Shown: positions 25,692 through 34,968 of the stretch, piece after piece
How the letters are laid out: every line of letters begins with the position of its first letter
How positions within the stretch are numbered: position 1 is the first letter of the stretch
Assembly: GCF_022870885.1 (NCBI RefSeq)
Contig: NZ_CP091509.1
Location: 930,001-994,000, forward strand
Direction of reading: 5' to 3'
Length of the DNA stretch: 64,000 nucleotides
DNA from: Neisseria dumasiana
GTDB lineage: Bacteria; Pseudomonadota; Gammaproteobacteria; Burkholderiales; Neisseriaceae
Notes under the pieces: model-generated
What the model was told of the DNA's origin: nothing
Databases searched by the model: none
The model's input: only the letters and a program-made list of their open reading frames with translations
Program-made: the position numbers and the translations under genes

Positions 25692-26468
25692 ATGGCAGCA
25701 TTCAATACCCAGAAAGTTTTATCTGTACACCATTGGACAGACGCTTACTTTACCTTTACCTGCACGCGCGACGAATCATTGCGTTTTGAAAACGGGCAGT
25801 TTGTGATGGTGGGTTTGATGGTGGACGGCAAGCCGTTGATGCGTGCATACAGCGTGGCCAGTGCCAACTGGGAAGAGCATCTCGAATTTTTCAGTATTAA
25901 AGTGCAAGACGGCCCTTTGACCAGCCGTTTGCAGCATTTGAAAGTGGGCGACGAAGTATTGATCAGCAAAAAACCCACAGGCACGTTGATCTGTGGTGAT
26001 TTGAATCCCGGAAAAAATCTGTATCTGCTGTCAACCGGAACCGGTATCGCCCCGTTTTTGAGCATCACCAAAGACCCTGAAGTTTACGAGCAGTTTGAAA
26101 AAGTCATTTTGGTACACGGTGTGCGCTATGAAAAAGATTTGGCCTATTACGACCGCTTTACCAAAGAATTGCCCGAGCATGAGTATTTGGGTGAAATCGT
26201 TAAAGAAAAACTGATTTATTACCCGGTGGTATCGCGTGAAGAATATCCGCACCGCGGCCACATTACCGATCTGATGCGCAGCGGCAAGCTGTTTGAAGAC
26301 ATCGGCTTGCCGATGATGAATCCCGAACACGACCGCGCGATGCTGTGTGGCAGCCCGGCCATGCTGAAAGATACCAGCGAGGTATTGAACGAGTTTGGTT
26401 TGAAAGTTTCACCGAAAATGGGGCAGCGCGGCGATTATCTGATCGAACGTGCGTTTGTTGACCAATAA
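25692..26468 (+). CDS. fpr: Ferredoxin/flavodoxin-NADP+ reductase
   Basis: 258 aa from the ATG at 25692, supported by AGGAAA upstream and by similarity beginning MAAFNTQKVLSVHHW; the frame is open further 5' but only through DUS sequence. FAD-binding RAYSVAS, NADP-binding LLSTGTGIAPFLS and the C-terminal MLCGSPAMLKD and GDYLIERAFV fit bacterial class I FPR. It exchanges electrons between NADPH and ferredoxin or flavodoxin and may feed the Fdx and YfaE-type ferredoxins encoded elsewhere in the window (inference). Confidence 0.93.
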   Translation: MAAFNTQKVLSVHHWTDAYFTFTCTRDESLRFENGQFVMVGLMVDGKPLMRAYSVASANWEEHLEFFSIKVQDGPLTSRLQHLKVGDEVLISKKPTGTLICGDLNPGKNLYLLSTGTGIAPFLSITKDPEVYEQFEKVILVHGVRYEKDLAYYDRFTKELPEHEYLGEIVKEKLIYYPVVSREEYPHRGHITDLMRSGKLFEDIGLPMMNPEHDRAMLCGSPAMLKDTSEVLNEFGLKVSPKMGQRGDYLIERAFVDQ

Positions 26469-26540
26469 CCAATAAGCGTAATCCGAGTGTTTGATAAGAC
26501 GGTTGACTCAAAAAGTTTATCATCTTGTTAAGAAAGCACG

Positions 26541-26591
26541 AACCATAAACAGGCCGTCTGAAATAATATTTCAGACGGCCTGTTTATGGTT
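26541..26591. terminator. Long DUS-cored palindromic terminator after fpr
   Basis: An inverted repeat of ~24 bp per arm: AACCATAAAC followed by AGGCCGTCTGAAAT, facing its exact complement across a 2-3-nt loop. The arms extend well beyond the DUS, so the hairpin is unusually stable. Confidence 0.8.
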
Positions 26592-26633
26592 CGGCTGCTT
26601 AATCGGCCGGCCGTGAGTGTTTCGTGCACATAT

Positions 26634-26720
26634 CGTCAATCAGCTTAACTTTAATAGCAAAACCGTCATGCTTGGGGCAAGCCTGATTATGACGAACGCA
26701 CTATTTTCAAGTTGATTGAC
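26634..26720. mobile_element. Miniature element with GTCAATCAGCTTAACT ends
   Basis: Inverted ends GTCAATCAGCTTAACTT and AAGTTGATTGAC. The 87-bp interior differs from Correia: AAAACCGTCATGC, GGGGCAAGCC, then TATGACGAACGCACTATTTT. A longer relative is at 60413. It lies 10 bp beyond the cysN stop codon. Confidence 0.65.
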
Positions 26721-26729
26721 TGTCATAAA

Positions 26730-28040
26730 TTAAATTTCAAAACTGCTTTCCTGATGGGTATTGCGTATCATGCCGGCAGCTACCGTGTGATTGGTGGCTT
26801 CATCTATCAAAATGAACGCGCCTGTGGCAGGGTTTTCATTGTAAGCCGTTGCATTGAGCGGCTGCTGGGTTTTCAAACTCACATTGCCGATGTCGTTTAA
26901 ATGGAGCTGTTGTGCCGATTGAACACGGCTTAAAGTGTGAACGTCCCATATATATGAAATTTCGCTGATTTTTGCCGGAGTGGTTCGTGTGCCTTGTTTT
27001 AAAAGATATTTGCGTCGCAGATTGAGAGGGTTTTCATCAAACCAACATAACGCAGCTTGAAAATCCCGACTGGGAATGATCGGATTGTCGGCAGAAACAA
27101 TGCTGTCGCCGCGAGAGATATCAATGTCGCTGTCTAAGGTTAGCGTCAACACATCTCCGGCTTGGGCGGAATCGGTTTTGCCGCCGGGAAGATGAATCTC
27201 GGCAATGCGGGCGGTTTTGTTGTTGGGCAATACCCGGATTGCGTCTCCCGTATTCAGACGGCCTGCTTCCAAACGGCCTTGGTAACCGCGGAAATCATCG
27301 CTGCTGCTGCCGTCTTGCCGGGCTACACGCTGCACGGAAAAATAGGCGGGCAGGTTATCGGTTTCCGTTTGTGAGGCCGGCAGGCTTTCCAACAGCGGCA
27401 GTAAAGGCAGACCTTCATACCACGGTGTGTTGGGGCTGGTATTGACTATGTTGTCGCCGTTCAGCGCACTAATGGGAAGAAAATGTATATCGGCTTTTAT
27501 GCCGATGCGGTCGGCTAGGTTTTGGTAAGCCTGAGTAATTTTTCGGTATTTTTGTTGATTAAATTCAAGAAGATCAAGTTTGTTGACCGCTACGATGATG
27601 TTCGGGCAGCCCAGCAGTTTCAAGATGGCGCTGTGACGTTTGGTTTGGGGTAGCAATATGGGATTTTCATTATCGAAGTCCACGCGGGTGGCATCTATCA
27701 AAATAATGGCTGCATCTGCGGTGGAAGCTCCGGTAACCATATTGCGTGTGTATTGTTCGTGGCCGGGGGTGTCGGCAATGATGAATTTGCGTTTGGGCGT
27801 TGAAAAGTAACGGTAAGCAACATCGATTGTAATACCTTGTTCGCGCTCGGCTGCCAAGCCGTCGGTAAGGCTGGCAAAATCGGGAGTGGTACCGTTTTGT
27901 GCGGTTTGATCAAGTTTGGCTATTTGGTCGGCCAGAAGGGTTTTGCTGTCGTAAAGCAGGCGGCCGATAAGGGTGGACTTGCCGTCGTCAACGCTGCCGG
28001 CGGTGATAAAGCGGAGCAGGGGTGCGGTGGATGTGTTCAT
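26730..28040 (-). CDS. cysN: Sulfate adenylyltransferase large subunit CysN
   Basis: 436 aa GTPase of the EF-Tu superfamily. G1 is GSVDDGKS (15-22), G3 is DTPGHEQYTRN, G4 is NKLDLLE, with beta-barrel domains after residue ~235. CysN couples GTP hydrolysis to APS formation by CysD in sulfate assimilation. It lacks the extra residues of the 475-aa E. coli protein. cysD, almost always the adjacent partner, is not on either side: mdh lies upstream and fpr downstream. Its ribosome site AAGGA is inside a DUS hairpin stem. Confidence 0.93.
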   Translation of the reverse strand: MNTSTAPLLRFITAGSVDDGKSTLIGRLLYDSKTLLADQIAKLDQTAQNGTTPDFASLTDGLAAEREQGITIDVAYRYFSTPKRKFIIADTPGHEQYTRNMVTGASTADAAIILIDATRVDFDNENPILLPQTKRHSAILKLLGCPNIIVAVNKLDLLEFNQQKYRKITQAYQNLADRIGIKADIHFLPISALNGDNIVNTSPNTPWYEGLPLLPLLESLPASQTETDNLPAYFSVQRVARQDGSSSDDFRGYQGRLEAGRLNTGDAIRVLPNNKTARIAEIHLPGGKTDSAQAGDVLTLTLDSDIDISRGDSIVSADNPIIPSRDFQAALCWFDENPLNLRRKYLLKQGTRTTPAKISEISYIWDVHTLSRVQSAQQLHLNDIGNVSLKTQQPLNATAYNENPATGAFILIDEATNHTVAAGMIRNTHQESSFEI

Positions 28041-28048
28041 ATTAAAAT

Positions 28049-28107
28049 CCTTTTTTCAGATGGCCTGTTATCTGATGGTTACTGTAAACAGGCCGTCTGA
28101 AAAAAGG
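28049..28107 (-). promoter_or_regulatory. DUS hairpin covering the cysN ribosome-binding site
   Basis: A 21-bp stem with one mismatch (CCTTTTTTCAGA-type arm against its complement) joins one intact DUS and one copy with a single substitution (GCCATCTGAA). The AAGG of the cysN Shine-Dalgarno lies at the base of the 3' arm, eight bases before the ATG, so the fold would limit translation start. Confidence 0.5.
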
Positions 28108-28224
28108 AAAGAATGGTTCGTTTTAATTTAAGATGATTTTGTTATATTGGAGTTGAAAATATTGTATTTCTGTGAAATGGCCGTCTGAAAAATAATGAAA
28201 TCGCCCACGGGTTTAACGGCAAAC

Positions 28225-28271
28225 AAAATCCCCTGATTGGAAACTGTAAACGGCACCAATCAGGGGATTTT
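28225..28271. terminator. mdh terminator
   Basis: A 16-bp perfect stem (AAAATCCCCTGATTGG with its complement) and a 15-nt loop, ending in a T-rich stretch on the minus strand, 45 bp after the mdh stop codon. Confidence 0.8.
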
Positions 28272-28316
28272 TCAAACTGAATGTTTGTTAACACGTTTGA
28301 TTTCAGACGGCCTCAA

Positions 28317-29297
28317 TCAAGAAAGCAAGTGGGCAACACCGGCTTTTTCTTCTTCCAACTCTTTCAGAGTTACATTGATACGCTCTTGACTGAATTCGTC
28401 GATTTCCAAACCTTCAACCAGTTTGTATTCGCCGTTTTCGCAAGTAACCGGGAAGCCGAACATAGTACCTTCGGGAATACCGTAAGAGCCGTCTGAAGGA
28501 ATGCCCATGGTCACCCATTTACCGTTGGTGCCCAATACCCAGTCGCGGATATGGTCGATGGCGGCATTGGCGGCCGATGCGGCAGAAGATAAGCCGCGTG
28601 CTTCAATAATGGCGGCACCGCGCTTGCCTACGGTCGGCAGGAACTCGTTGGCATTCCATTCTTGGTCGTTGATCATGTCTTTTACGCTTTCACCGTTGAT
28701 GGTGGCAAAACGGTAGTCGGCATACATAGTGGGAGAGTGGTTGCCCCACACGCACAGTTTTTCGATATCTGCCACAGCTTTGCCGGTTTTCTCGGCGATT
28801 TGGCTTAATGCACGGTTGTGGTCAAGGCGCAGCATGGCGGTAAAGTTTTTGGCAGGCAGATCGGGAGCAGACTTCATGGCGATGTAGGCATTGGTGTTGG
28901 CAGGGTTGCCCACTACCAATACTTTTACATTGCGGTCGGCAACTTTATTCAGCGCCGCACCTTGTTTGGTAAAGATTTCGGCATTGGCCAGCAGTAGGTC
29001 GGCACGCTCCATGCCTTTGCTGCGCGGGCGCGAGCCTACCAAGATAGCAATCTGCGCATCTTTAAAAGCCACTTCGGGGTTGTCGGTAGTGAACATGTCG
29101 GCCAGCAGAGGGAACGCGCAATCTTGAAGTTCCATCATCACGCCTTTAACGGCATTTTGCGCTTGGGGCAAATCCAATAATTGCAGAATAACGGGCTGGT
29201 CTTTGCCTAACATTTCGCCGCTGGCAATACGGAACAGCAAAGCATAACCGATTTGACCGGCAGCACCGGTAACTGCAACACGAACGGGTGATTTCAT
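28317..29297 (-). CDS. mdh: Malate dehydrogenase (NAD-dependent)
   Basis: 326 aa. NAD-binding [14 protein letters not shown] near the N-terminus, [10 protein letters not shown], the substrate arginine loop [15 protein letters not shown], and the catalytic histidine in WGNHSPTMY identify the cytosolic-type MDH found in many beta-proteobacteria. It oxidises malate to oxaloacetate. It is transcribed divergently from sdhC. N. meningitidis is described as relying on malate:quinone oxidoreductase without this gene, so it is a commensal-type trait here. The start at 29297 has AGGAGAG upstream. Confidence 0.95.
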   Translation of the reverse strand: MKSPVRVAVTGAAGQIGYALLFRIASGEMLGKDQPVILQLLDLPQAQNAVKGVMMELQDCAFPLLADMFTTDNPEVAFKDAQIAILVGSRPRSKGMERADLLLANAEIFTKQGAALNKVADRNVKVLVVGNPANTNAYIAMKSAPDLPAKNFTAMLRLDHNRALSQIAEKTGKAVADIEKLCVWGNHSPTMYADYRFATINGESVKDMINDQEWNANEFLPTVGKRGAAIIEARGLSSAASAANAAIDHIRDWVLGTNGKWVTMGIPSDGSYGIPEGTMFGFPVTCENGEYKLVEGLEIDEFSQERINVTLKELEEEKAGVAHLLS

Positions 29298-29933
29298 ACC
29301 AAAACTCTCCTGGGTGAATTTGTGATTGTGATCAAATAATAAAAAATGATTCAGACGGCCTCGTCACCAATATCCGGCTAAAATTTATCAAATAATGTGC
29401 GAGTACAGTTGAAGCATTGATTTTAAGAATGTCATCAAGGGTAAGCAAAATGATTAGAAACCATTTTGTATCCGTGCAAAAAAGCCTTTAATAATTTAAT
29501 AATCAGACGGACGATTAAAACGATTAAAACCTTTTTTGCAACGCCGTATCATACCAAATTTACACAATGGGGCAATAAAATTTTGTAATTGCTTGAAACC
29601 GCAAACAAGTATTTTTTATGCCGTGTGCAAGTATTTTTGTTGGGTTTCAACATCCGCTTTTGTTTTGATTTTTCAGGTTCTCAGTGAAAAACCGATAGAA
29701 AAATCAGGCTAAGTTAAAATTTTATGTGCCTAAATCAATTATAAAAATTTATTGTTCTTTAAAGCCGCCATAAAATTCACAAAAAACTCTAATAAAAGAC
29801 TGGTCAAGCAGTTGCAAAACATGTAAATTACGTCTTAACGTAGTTTTATGTAGCTTGTTGTAGTCCGAGCGCATAAACCTGCTTTTTGGTTTGAGTTTTT
29901 GAGAAAAATATACTGTGTAAAGAGGATATTGAA
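29298..29933. promoter_or_regulatory. 636-bp divergent control region between mdh and sdhC
   Basis: A long AT-rich region with no supported gene. It holds one DUS near 29351, a direct repeat CGATTAAAA at 29513 and 29522, and several AAAAATTT-type tracts (29575-29790). Promoters for both the mdh and sdh transcripts must lie here; the plus-strand leader ends with AGAGGA before sdhC. In N. meningitidis the sdhC leader is a target of Hfq-dependent sRNAs; I could not identify a pairing site. Confidence 0.5.
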
Positions 29934-30311
29934 ATGCAGACGAAGCAGCGCCCTGTGTTCCTTGAAATCCCCAATATCAGATTACCGATACCCGGGATTG
30001 TTTCTATTCTGCACCGCATCAGCGGGGTTCTTTTATTTTTGAGTCTGCCCCTTTTGCTGTGGTTTCTTGCCGGTACGTTGAGCCGTGAGGCTGCATTTGA
30101 AACTTACCGTTCCGTTGTTTCCAATCCGTTTGTGAAGCTGGTATTGATCGGCCTTTTGTGGGCTTATCTGCACCACTCTTTTGCCGGCATCCGTTTCCTG
30201 TTGTTGGACGCCCATAAAGGTCTGGAGCTGCAAACCGCCCGTGCCACCGCAAAATTGGTGTTCGTGGCAGCATTGGTTTCAACAGTAGCATTGGGAGCAT
30301 GGTTATGGTAG
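29934..30311 (+). CDS. sdhC: Succinate dehydrogenase cytochrome b556 subunit
   Basis: 125 aa with three transmembrane helices. The HRISGVLLF motif in helix 1 and the haem-ligand histidine region LHHSFAGIRFLLLD in helix 2 are the SdhC signatures. With SdhD it anchors SdhAB in the membrane and binds ubiquinone and haem b. The ATG has AGAGGA seven bases upstream. First gene of the sdhCDAB-sdhE-gltA-sucAB block; its stop overlaps sdhD. Confidence 0.96.
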   Translation: MQTKQRPVFLEIPNIRLPIPGIVSILHRISGVLLFLSLPLLLWFLAGTLSREAAFETYRSVVSNPFVKLVLIGLLWAYLHHSFAGIRFLLLDAHKGLELQTARATAKLVFVAALVSTVALGAWLW

Positions 30312-30652
30312 ACCGCAAATTGGCCGGTGCCCACTACGGCCTGCGCGATTGGGCGATGCAACGTGCAACAGCTGTTATTATGCTGATTTACACAATTGCT
30401 TTTATCATCTTTTTACTTGCCTTGCCGGGTGATTACGATTCATGGCAGGCATTTTTTGCGCAAACATGGGTTAAAGTATTTACCCAAGTTACTTTCGTCG
30501 CACTGTTTCTGCATGCCTGGGTAGGTATCCGCGATTTATGGATGGATTACATCAAGCCTTTTGGTTTGCGGTTGTTTTTACAAGTAGCCACCATTATTTG
30601 GCTGGTAGGTTGCTTGGTTTATTCGGTTAAAGTAATTTGGGGTATTGTATGA
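30305..30652 (+). CDS. sdhD: Succinate dehydrogenase membrane anchor subunit
   Basis: 115 aa, three transmembrane helices. [26 protein letters not shown] and [14 protein letters not shown] are SdhD signatures. Two ATGs are possible (30299 and 30305). The GGGAG ribosome site ends at 30297, leaving a normal 7-base spacing only for 30305, so that start is chosen. It overlaps sdhC by 7 bp and sdhA by 4 bp (ATGA), consistent with tight translational coupling of the four subunits. Confidence 0.93.
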   Translation: MVDRKLAGAHYGLRDWAMQRATAVIMLIYTIAFIIFLLALPGDYDSWQAFFAQTWVKVFTQVTFVALFLHAWVGIRDLWMDYIKPFGLRLFLQVATIIWLVGCLVYSVKVIWGIV

Positions 30653-32412
30653 GTTTTCCTGTTCGTAAATTTGATGCTGTTATCGTTGGCGGCGGTGGTG
30701 CCGGTTTGCGTGCCGCCCTACAGTTATCTAAATCCGGTTTGAATACCGCTGTATTGTCTAAAGTTTTCCCTACCCGTTCACATACCGTGGCAGCCCAGGG
30801 GGGTATTTCTGCGTCGTTGGGTAATGTGCAGGAAGACCGTTGGGATTGGCACATGTACGACACCGTAAAAGGTTCGGATTGGTTGGGAGACCAAGACGCA
30901 ATTGAGTTTATGTGCCGTCGCGCTCCCGAAGCCGTAATTGAATTGGAGCACATGGGCATGCCCTTCGACCGCGTGGAGAGCGGTAAGATTTATCAGCGTC
31001 CGTTTGGCGGTCATACGGCGGAACACGGTAAGCGTGCCGTTGAGCGTGCTTGCGCAGTAGCCGACCGTACCGGCCATGCTATGCTGCATACGCTTTACCA
31101 GCAAAACGTGCGTGCCAATACCCAGTTTTTTGTGGAATGGACTGCTTTGGATTTGATCCGAGACGATAACGGCGATGTTGTCGGCGTAACCGCCATGGAA
31201 ATGGAAACCGGTGATGTTTACATTTTCCACGCAAAAGCCGTCTTATTTGCAACTGGTGGTGCCGGTCGTATTTATGCTTCGTCAACCAATGCCTTCATGA
31301 ATACAGGCGACGGATTGGGTATTTGTGCCCGTGCAGGTATTCCTTTGGAAGATATGGAATTCTGGCAATTCCACCCGACCGGTGTTGCCGGAGCCGGCGT
31401 ATTGATTACGGAAGGTGTGCGTGGTGAAGGCGGTATTCTGCTGAATTGCGACGGTGAACGTTTCATGGAGCGCTATGCGCCTACCGTAAAAGATTTGGCT
31501 TCGCGCGATGTAGTTTCCCGTGCGATGGCAATGGAAATTTACGAGGGGCGCGGTTGCGGCAAAAACAAAGACCATGTGTTGCTGAAAATCGACCATATCG
31601 GTGCAGAAAAGATTATGGAGAAACTGCCGGGTATCCGTGAAATTTCTATCCAGTTTGCCGGTATCGACCCGATTAAAGACCCGATTCCCGTCGTGCCGAC
31701 TACACACTACATGATGGGCGGTATCCCGACCAACTATTTAGGCGAAGTAGTTGTTCCTCAAGGAGATAATCCTGAAGCTGTGGTGAACGGTTTGTATGCC
31801 GCAGGTGAGTGTGCCTGTGCTTCCGTGCACGGTGCGAATCGTTTGGGTACCAACTCGTTGTTGGACTTGGTTGTGTTCGGTAAATCTGCCGGTGACAGCA
31901 TGATTGAGTACATTAATAAGCAAGACGGATGGAAAGAGTTGCCGAATAATGCGGGCGAATTAACCAAACAACGTTTGGATCGCCTGAACAATCAAACCGG
32001 CGGTGAAAACGTAGATGAATTGCGTCGAGAGTTGCAACGCACTGTCCAGTTGCATGCAGGCGTATTCCGTACCGATGCTATCTTAAAAGAAGGTGTGGAA
32101 AAAGTATTGAAACTCGCCGAGCGTGTTAAATACACCGAAATCAAAGACAAGAGCCAAGTATGGAATACTGCGCGCATTGAGGCTTTGGAACTGGATAACT
32201 TAATGGAAGTGGCGAAAGCGACTCTGGTTTCTGCCGAAGCGCGTAAAGAATCACGCGGGGCACATGCTTCAGACGACCACCCTGAACGTGATGATGAAAA
32301 CTGGATGAAACACACGCTTTTCTATACTGCCGACAACAGCTTGTCTTACAAACCGGTTCATACCAAACCGCTGACCGTTGATTATATTGAGCCGGCTAAG
32401 CGCGTTTACTAA
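30649..32412 (+). CDS. sdhA: Succinate dehydrogenase flavoprotein subunit
   Basis: 587 aa. FAD-binding [10 protein letters not shown] near the N-terminus, the covalently flavinylated histidine in [11 protein letters not shown], the dicarboxylate site around [16 protein letters not shown] and RGEGGILLN, and the capping-domain [10 protein letters not shown] are present. It oxidises succinate to fumarate. The ATG at 30649 overlaps the sdhD stop; GGGG five to eight bases upstream is the ribosome site. Flavinylation is helped by SdhE, encoded two genes downstream. Confidence 0.97.
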   Translation: MSFPVRKFDAVIVGGGGAGLRAALQLSKSGLNTAVLSKVFPTRSHTVAAQGGISASLGNVQEDRWDWHMYDTVKGSDWLGDQDAIEFMCRRAPEAVIELEHMGMPFDRVESGKIYQRPFGGHTAEHGKRAVERACAVADRTGHAMLHTLYQQNVRANTQFFVEWTALDLIRDDNGDVVGVTAMEMETGDVYIFHAKAVLFATGGAGRIYASSTNAFMNTGDGLGICARAGIPLEDMEFWQFHPTGVAGAGVLITEGVRGEGGILLNCDGERFMERYAPTVKDLASRDVVSRAMAMEIYEGRGCGKNKDHVLLKIDHIGAEKIMEKLPGIREISIQFAGIDPIKDPIPVVPTTHYMMGGIPTNYLGEVVVPQGDNPEAVVNGLYAAGECACASVHGANRLGTNSLLDLVVFGKSAGDSMIEYINKQDGWKELPNNAGELTKQRLDRLNNQTGGENVDELRRELQRTVQLHAGVFRTDAILKEGVEKVLKLAERVKYTEIKDKSQVWNTARIEALELDNLMEVAKATLVSAEARKESRGAHASDDHPERDDENWMKHTLFYTADNSLSYKPVHTKPLTVDYIEPAKRVY

Positions 32413-32432
32413 TAATAAAAGGAACACAACAC

Positions 32433-33137
32433 ATGGAAAAAGTACGTTTTCAGGTGTATCGCTATAATCCTGACGTAGATGCCAAACCTTATATGCAGGA
32501 CTATGAGCTCGAAATCGAGCCCACAGATGTGAAATTGCTGGATGCTCTCGTTAAACTGAAAGCAATAGATGACAGCCTGTCTTTCCGTCGTTCCTGCCGT
32601 GAAGGTATTTGCGGTTCAGACGGCATGAATATCAACGGTAAAAACGGCTTGGCTTGTTTAACCGATATCCGCAGCCTGAAGCAGCCGATTAAACTGCGTC
32701 CTTTACCCGGTTTGCCGGTCGTTCGTGATTTGATTGTCGATATGACTCAGTTTTTCAAGCAATATCATTCAATCAAGCCGTATGTTGTCAACGATACGCC
32801 CGCGCCGGATCGTGAACGCTTGCAAACTCAAGAAGAACGTAAAGAGCTCGATGGCCTTTATGAGTGCATTTTATGTGCATGCTGTTCTACCGCTTGCCCC
32901 TCGTTCTGGTGGAATCCGGATAAATTCGTAGGCCCGTCAGGATTGCTGAATGCATATCGCTTCATTGCAGACAGCCGTGATACTATTACTAATGAGCGTT
33001 TGGATAATTTGAACGACCCTTATCGGTTGTTCCGTTGTCATACTATTATGAACTGTGTTGACGTATGTCCGAAGCACTTGAATCCGACCCGGGCTATCGG
33101 TAAGATTAAGGAAATCATGTTGAAACGAGCAATATAA
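32433..33137 (+). CDS. sdhB: Succinate dehydrogenase iron-sulfur subunit
   Basis: 234 aa. The N-terminal [2Fe-2S] ligands lie in CREGICGSDGM...LAC; the C-terminal [4Fe-4S] and [3Fe-4S] ligands in CILCACCSTACPS and CHTIMNCVDVCPKHLNP. It carries electrons from SdhA flavin to quinone. The start at 32433 follows AAAGGAAC. The sdhE ATG begins one base after its TAA-containing end, so the two are effectively contiguous. Confidence 0.97.
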   Translation: MEKVRFQVYRYNPDVDAKPYMQDYELEIEPTDVKLLDALVKLKAIDDSLSFRRSCREGICGSDGMNINGKNGLACLTDIRSLKQPIKLRPLPGLPVVRDLIVDMTQFFKQYHSIKPYVVNDTPAPDRERLQTQEERKELDGLYECILCACCSTACPSFWWNPDKFVGPSGLLNAYRFIADSRDTITNERLDNLNDPYRLFRCHTIMNCVDVCPKHLNPTRAIGKIKEIMLKRAI

Positions 33138-33138
33138 G

Positions 33139-33387
33139 ATGCCTGTTTTTGATGAAGCTGCAAAACGCAGAATACAGTATCAAATGCGCCGTGGACTTCT
33201 CGAGTTGGATATCCTGCTCGGGAAGTTTATGGAAAAAGAATTCCAGAATCTCAATGATGAAGAGCTGGCTGTTTTTGTTGAAATTTTAGATTTGCCCGAC
33301 CAGCAGTTTTTAGCTTTGGTAAATCAAAAAGAACAGACAGAACACACCCGTTTCCTTCCTCTTCTGGAAAAAATAAGACGTGCTTAA
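33139..33387 (+). CDS. sdhE: FAD assembly factor SdhE
   Basis: 82 aa helical protein of the SdhE/CptB (Sdh5) family, which promotes covalent attachment of FAD to SdhA. The hallmark R-G-x-x-E-L-D is at residues 18-24 (RGLLELD). The remaining sequence (FMEKEFQNLNDEELAVFVEILDLPDQQFLAL... family type) is typical. Position directly after sdhB supports the role. Confidence 0.93.
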   Translation: MPVFDEAAKRRIQYQMRRGLLELDILLGKFMEKEFQNLNDEELAVFVEILDLPDQQFLALVNQKEQTEHTRFLPLLEKIRRA

Positions 33388-33483
33388 GTTTTATTTGAAG
33401 CCGTCTGAAAACAGCAAAGCCGAATTTAATGATAAAGGTAATGCACTGAGTCTAACTTCAACAGAAAAATAAAGGAGCAAGAG

Positions 33484-34767
33484 ATGTCCAAAACGATTAA
33501 GTTGCAAGCCGATGGTAAAGAATCGTTGGAATTGCCGATTTTAGAAGGTACTTTGGGTCCGGATGTTGTTGATATCCGGACTTTCACCAAAGGAACCGGC
33601 ATGTTTACATTTGATCCCGGCTTTGTATCTACTGCAAGTTGCGAATCAAAAATAACCTTTATTGATGGTGATAAAGGCCAGTTATATTACCGTGGTTACC
33701 CGATTGAACAGTTGGCTGAAAACAGTGATTATTTGGAAACCTGCTATTTGTTGATTTACGGCGAGTTACCGACTGCCGAACAAAAAGCCAAGTTTGAACA
33801 CACTGTTTCGCGCCATACTATGATTCATGAGCAATTGACTTGGTTCTTCCGTGGTTTCCGTCGTGATGCACATCCCATGGCAATGATGGTGGGCGTAGTA
33901 GGTGCGTTGTCTGCATTCTATCAAGACAGCTTGGAAATCTCTGATCCTGAGCACCGTAAAATTGCTATTTACCGCTTGATTTCTAAAATCCCGACCATTG
34001 CTGCGATGTGTTACCGCTATTCCAATGGTTTGCCGTTCAATTATCCACGCAATGATTTGTCTTACACGGCCAACTTCATGCACATGATGTTTGCCACTCC
34101 TTGCGAGAATTATGAACCTAACCCTGTTTTAGTGCGTGCCTTGGATCGCATTTTCATTCTGCATGCCGATCATGAACAAAATGCTTCTACTTCTACCGTT
34201 CGTTTGGCCGGTTCTTCAGGTGCAAATCCCTTTGCATGTATTGCAGCGGGTATTGCCAGCTTGTGGGGTCCTGCACACGGCGGAGCGAATGAAGCCGTGT
34301 TGAAGATGCTGGATGAGATCGGTGATGTTTCAAATGTTGCATCGTTCATGGAAGGCGTAAAAGAGCGCAAATACCGTTTGATGGGCTTTGGACACCGTGT
34401 GTACCGCAATATGGATCCGCGTGCAAGCATCATGCGTGAAACCTGTTATGAAGTATTGAAAGAGTTGGGCTTGGAGGATGATCCTCAATTTAAATTGGCA
34501 ATGGAATTAGAACAAATTGCCTTGAACGATCCTTACTTCGTAGAACGCAAACTGTATCCCAATGTAGACTTCTATTCAGGCATTGTATTGTCTGCATTAG
34601 GTATTCCGGTATCAATGTTTACCGTGATTTTCGCATTGGCACGTACAGTAGGTTGGATCTCTCATTGGCATGAGATGATCAGCGATCCTAATCAAAAAAT
34701 CGGTCGTCCGCGTCAACTCTATACGGGGGAACCGCGCCGAGATTATGTATCAATCGATAAACGCTGA
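33484..34767 (+). CDS. gltA: Citrate synthase
   Basis: 427 aa, type II hexameric citrate synthase condensing oxaloacetate and acetyl-CoA. It begins with the N-terminal beta-rich domain ([20 protein letters not shown]). The catalytic histidines lie in [13 protein letters not shown] and [15 protein letters not shown], with the aspartate in [10 protein letters not shown]. The gap from sdhE is 96 bp with one DUS and no hairpin, so it is probably in the sdh operon. The codon third positions are somewhat more AT-rich than in flanking housekeeping genes. Confidence 0.97.
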   Translation: MSKTIKLQADGKESLELPILEGTLGPDVVDIRTFTKGTGMFTFDPGFVSTASCESKITFIDGDKGQLYYRGYPIEQLAENSDYLETCYLLIYGELPTAEQKAKFEHTVSRHTMIHEQLTWFFRGFRRDAHPMAMMVGVVGALSAFYQDSLEISDPEHRKIAIYRLISKIPTIAAMCYRYSNGLPFNYPRNDLSYTANFMHMMFATPCENYEPNPVLVRALDRIFILHADHEQNASTSTVRLAGSSGANPFACIAAGIASLWGPAHGGANEAVLKMLDEIGDVSNVASFMEGVKERKYRLMGFGHRVYRNMDPRASIMRETCYEVLKELGLEDDPQFKLAMELEQIALNDPYFVERKLYPNVDFYSGIVLSALGIPVSMFTVIFALARTVGWISHWHEMISDPNQKIGRPRQLYTGEPRRDYVSIDKR

Positions 34768-34872
34768 TATTTCTCATTGTTTTAACCCTTGGTCTGTAAA
34801 GCAGGCCAGATACGGGTGTGTAATTAAATTACCTTTAAAAACAATGTAGAAAATATTAGCTAACTTAAAACG

Positions 34873-34942
34873 TAGAGAGTAGAATGGTGATATTTTCAAC
34901 AGACATGGATTTATGTCATGAAAATAAGGATTCTACTCTCTA
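34873..34942 (+). promoter_or_regulatory. 70-nt stem-loop in the gltA-sucA gap
   Basis: A 13-bp perfect outer stem (TAGAGAGTAGAAT with its complement at 34930-34942), an inner 8-bp stem (TATTTTCA/TGAAAATA) and an apical 5-bp stem (GACAT/ATGTC) stack on one axis. No U-run follows, so it looks more like a leader or processing structure than a terminator. It contains no DUS. The sucA start codon is 26 bp downstream. Confidence 0.65.
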
Positions 34943-34968
34943 ATTATATTCATTAAAGGGCAACACTC

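Noticed and set aside
22143..28110. DUS pairs as a possible CRISPR-like repeat array
   Set aside because: The repeats are 10-14 bp, widely spaced and in mixed orientation with gene-associated positions; they are uptake signals and terminators. No CRISPR array or cas gene seen.
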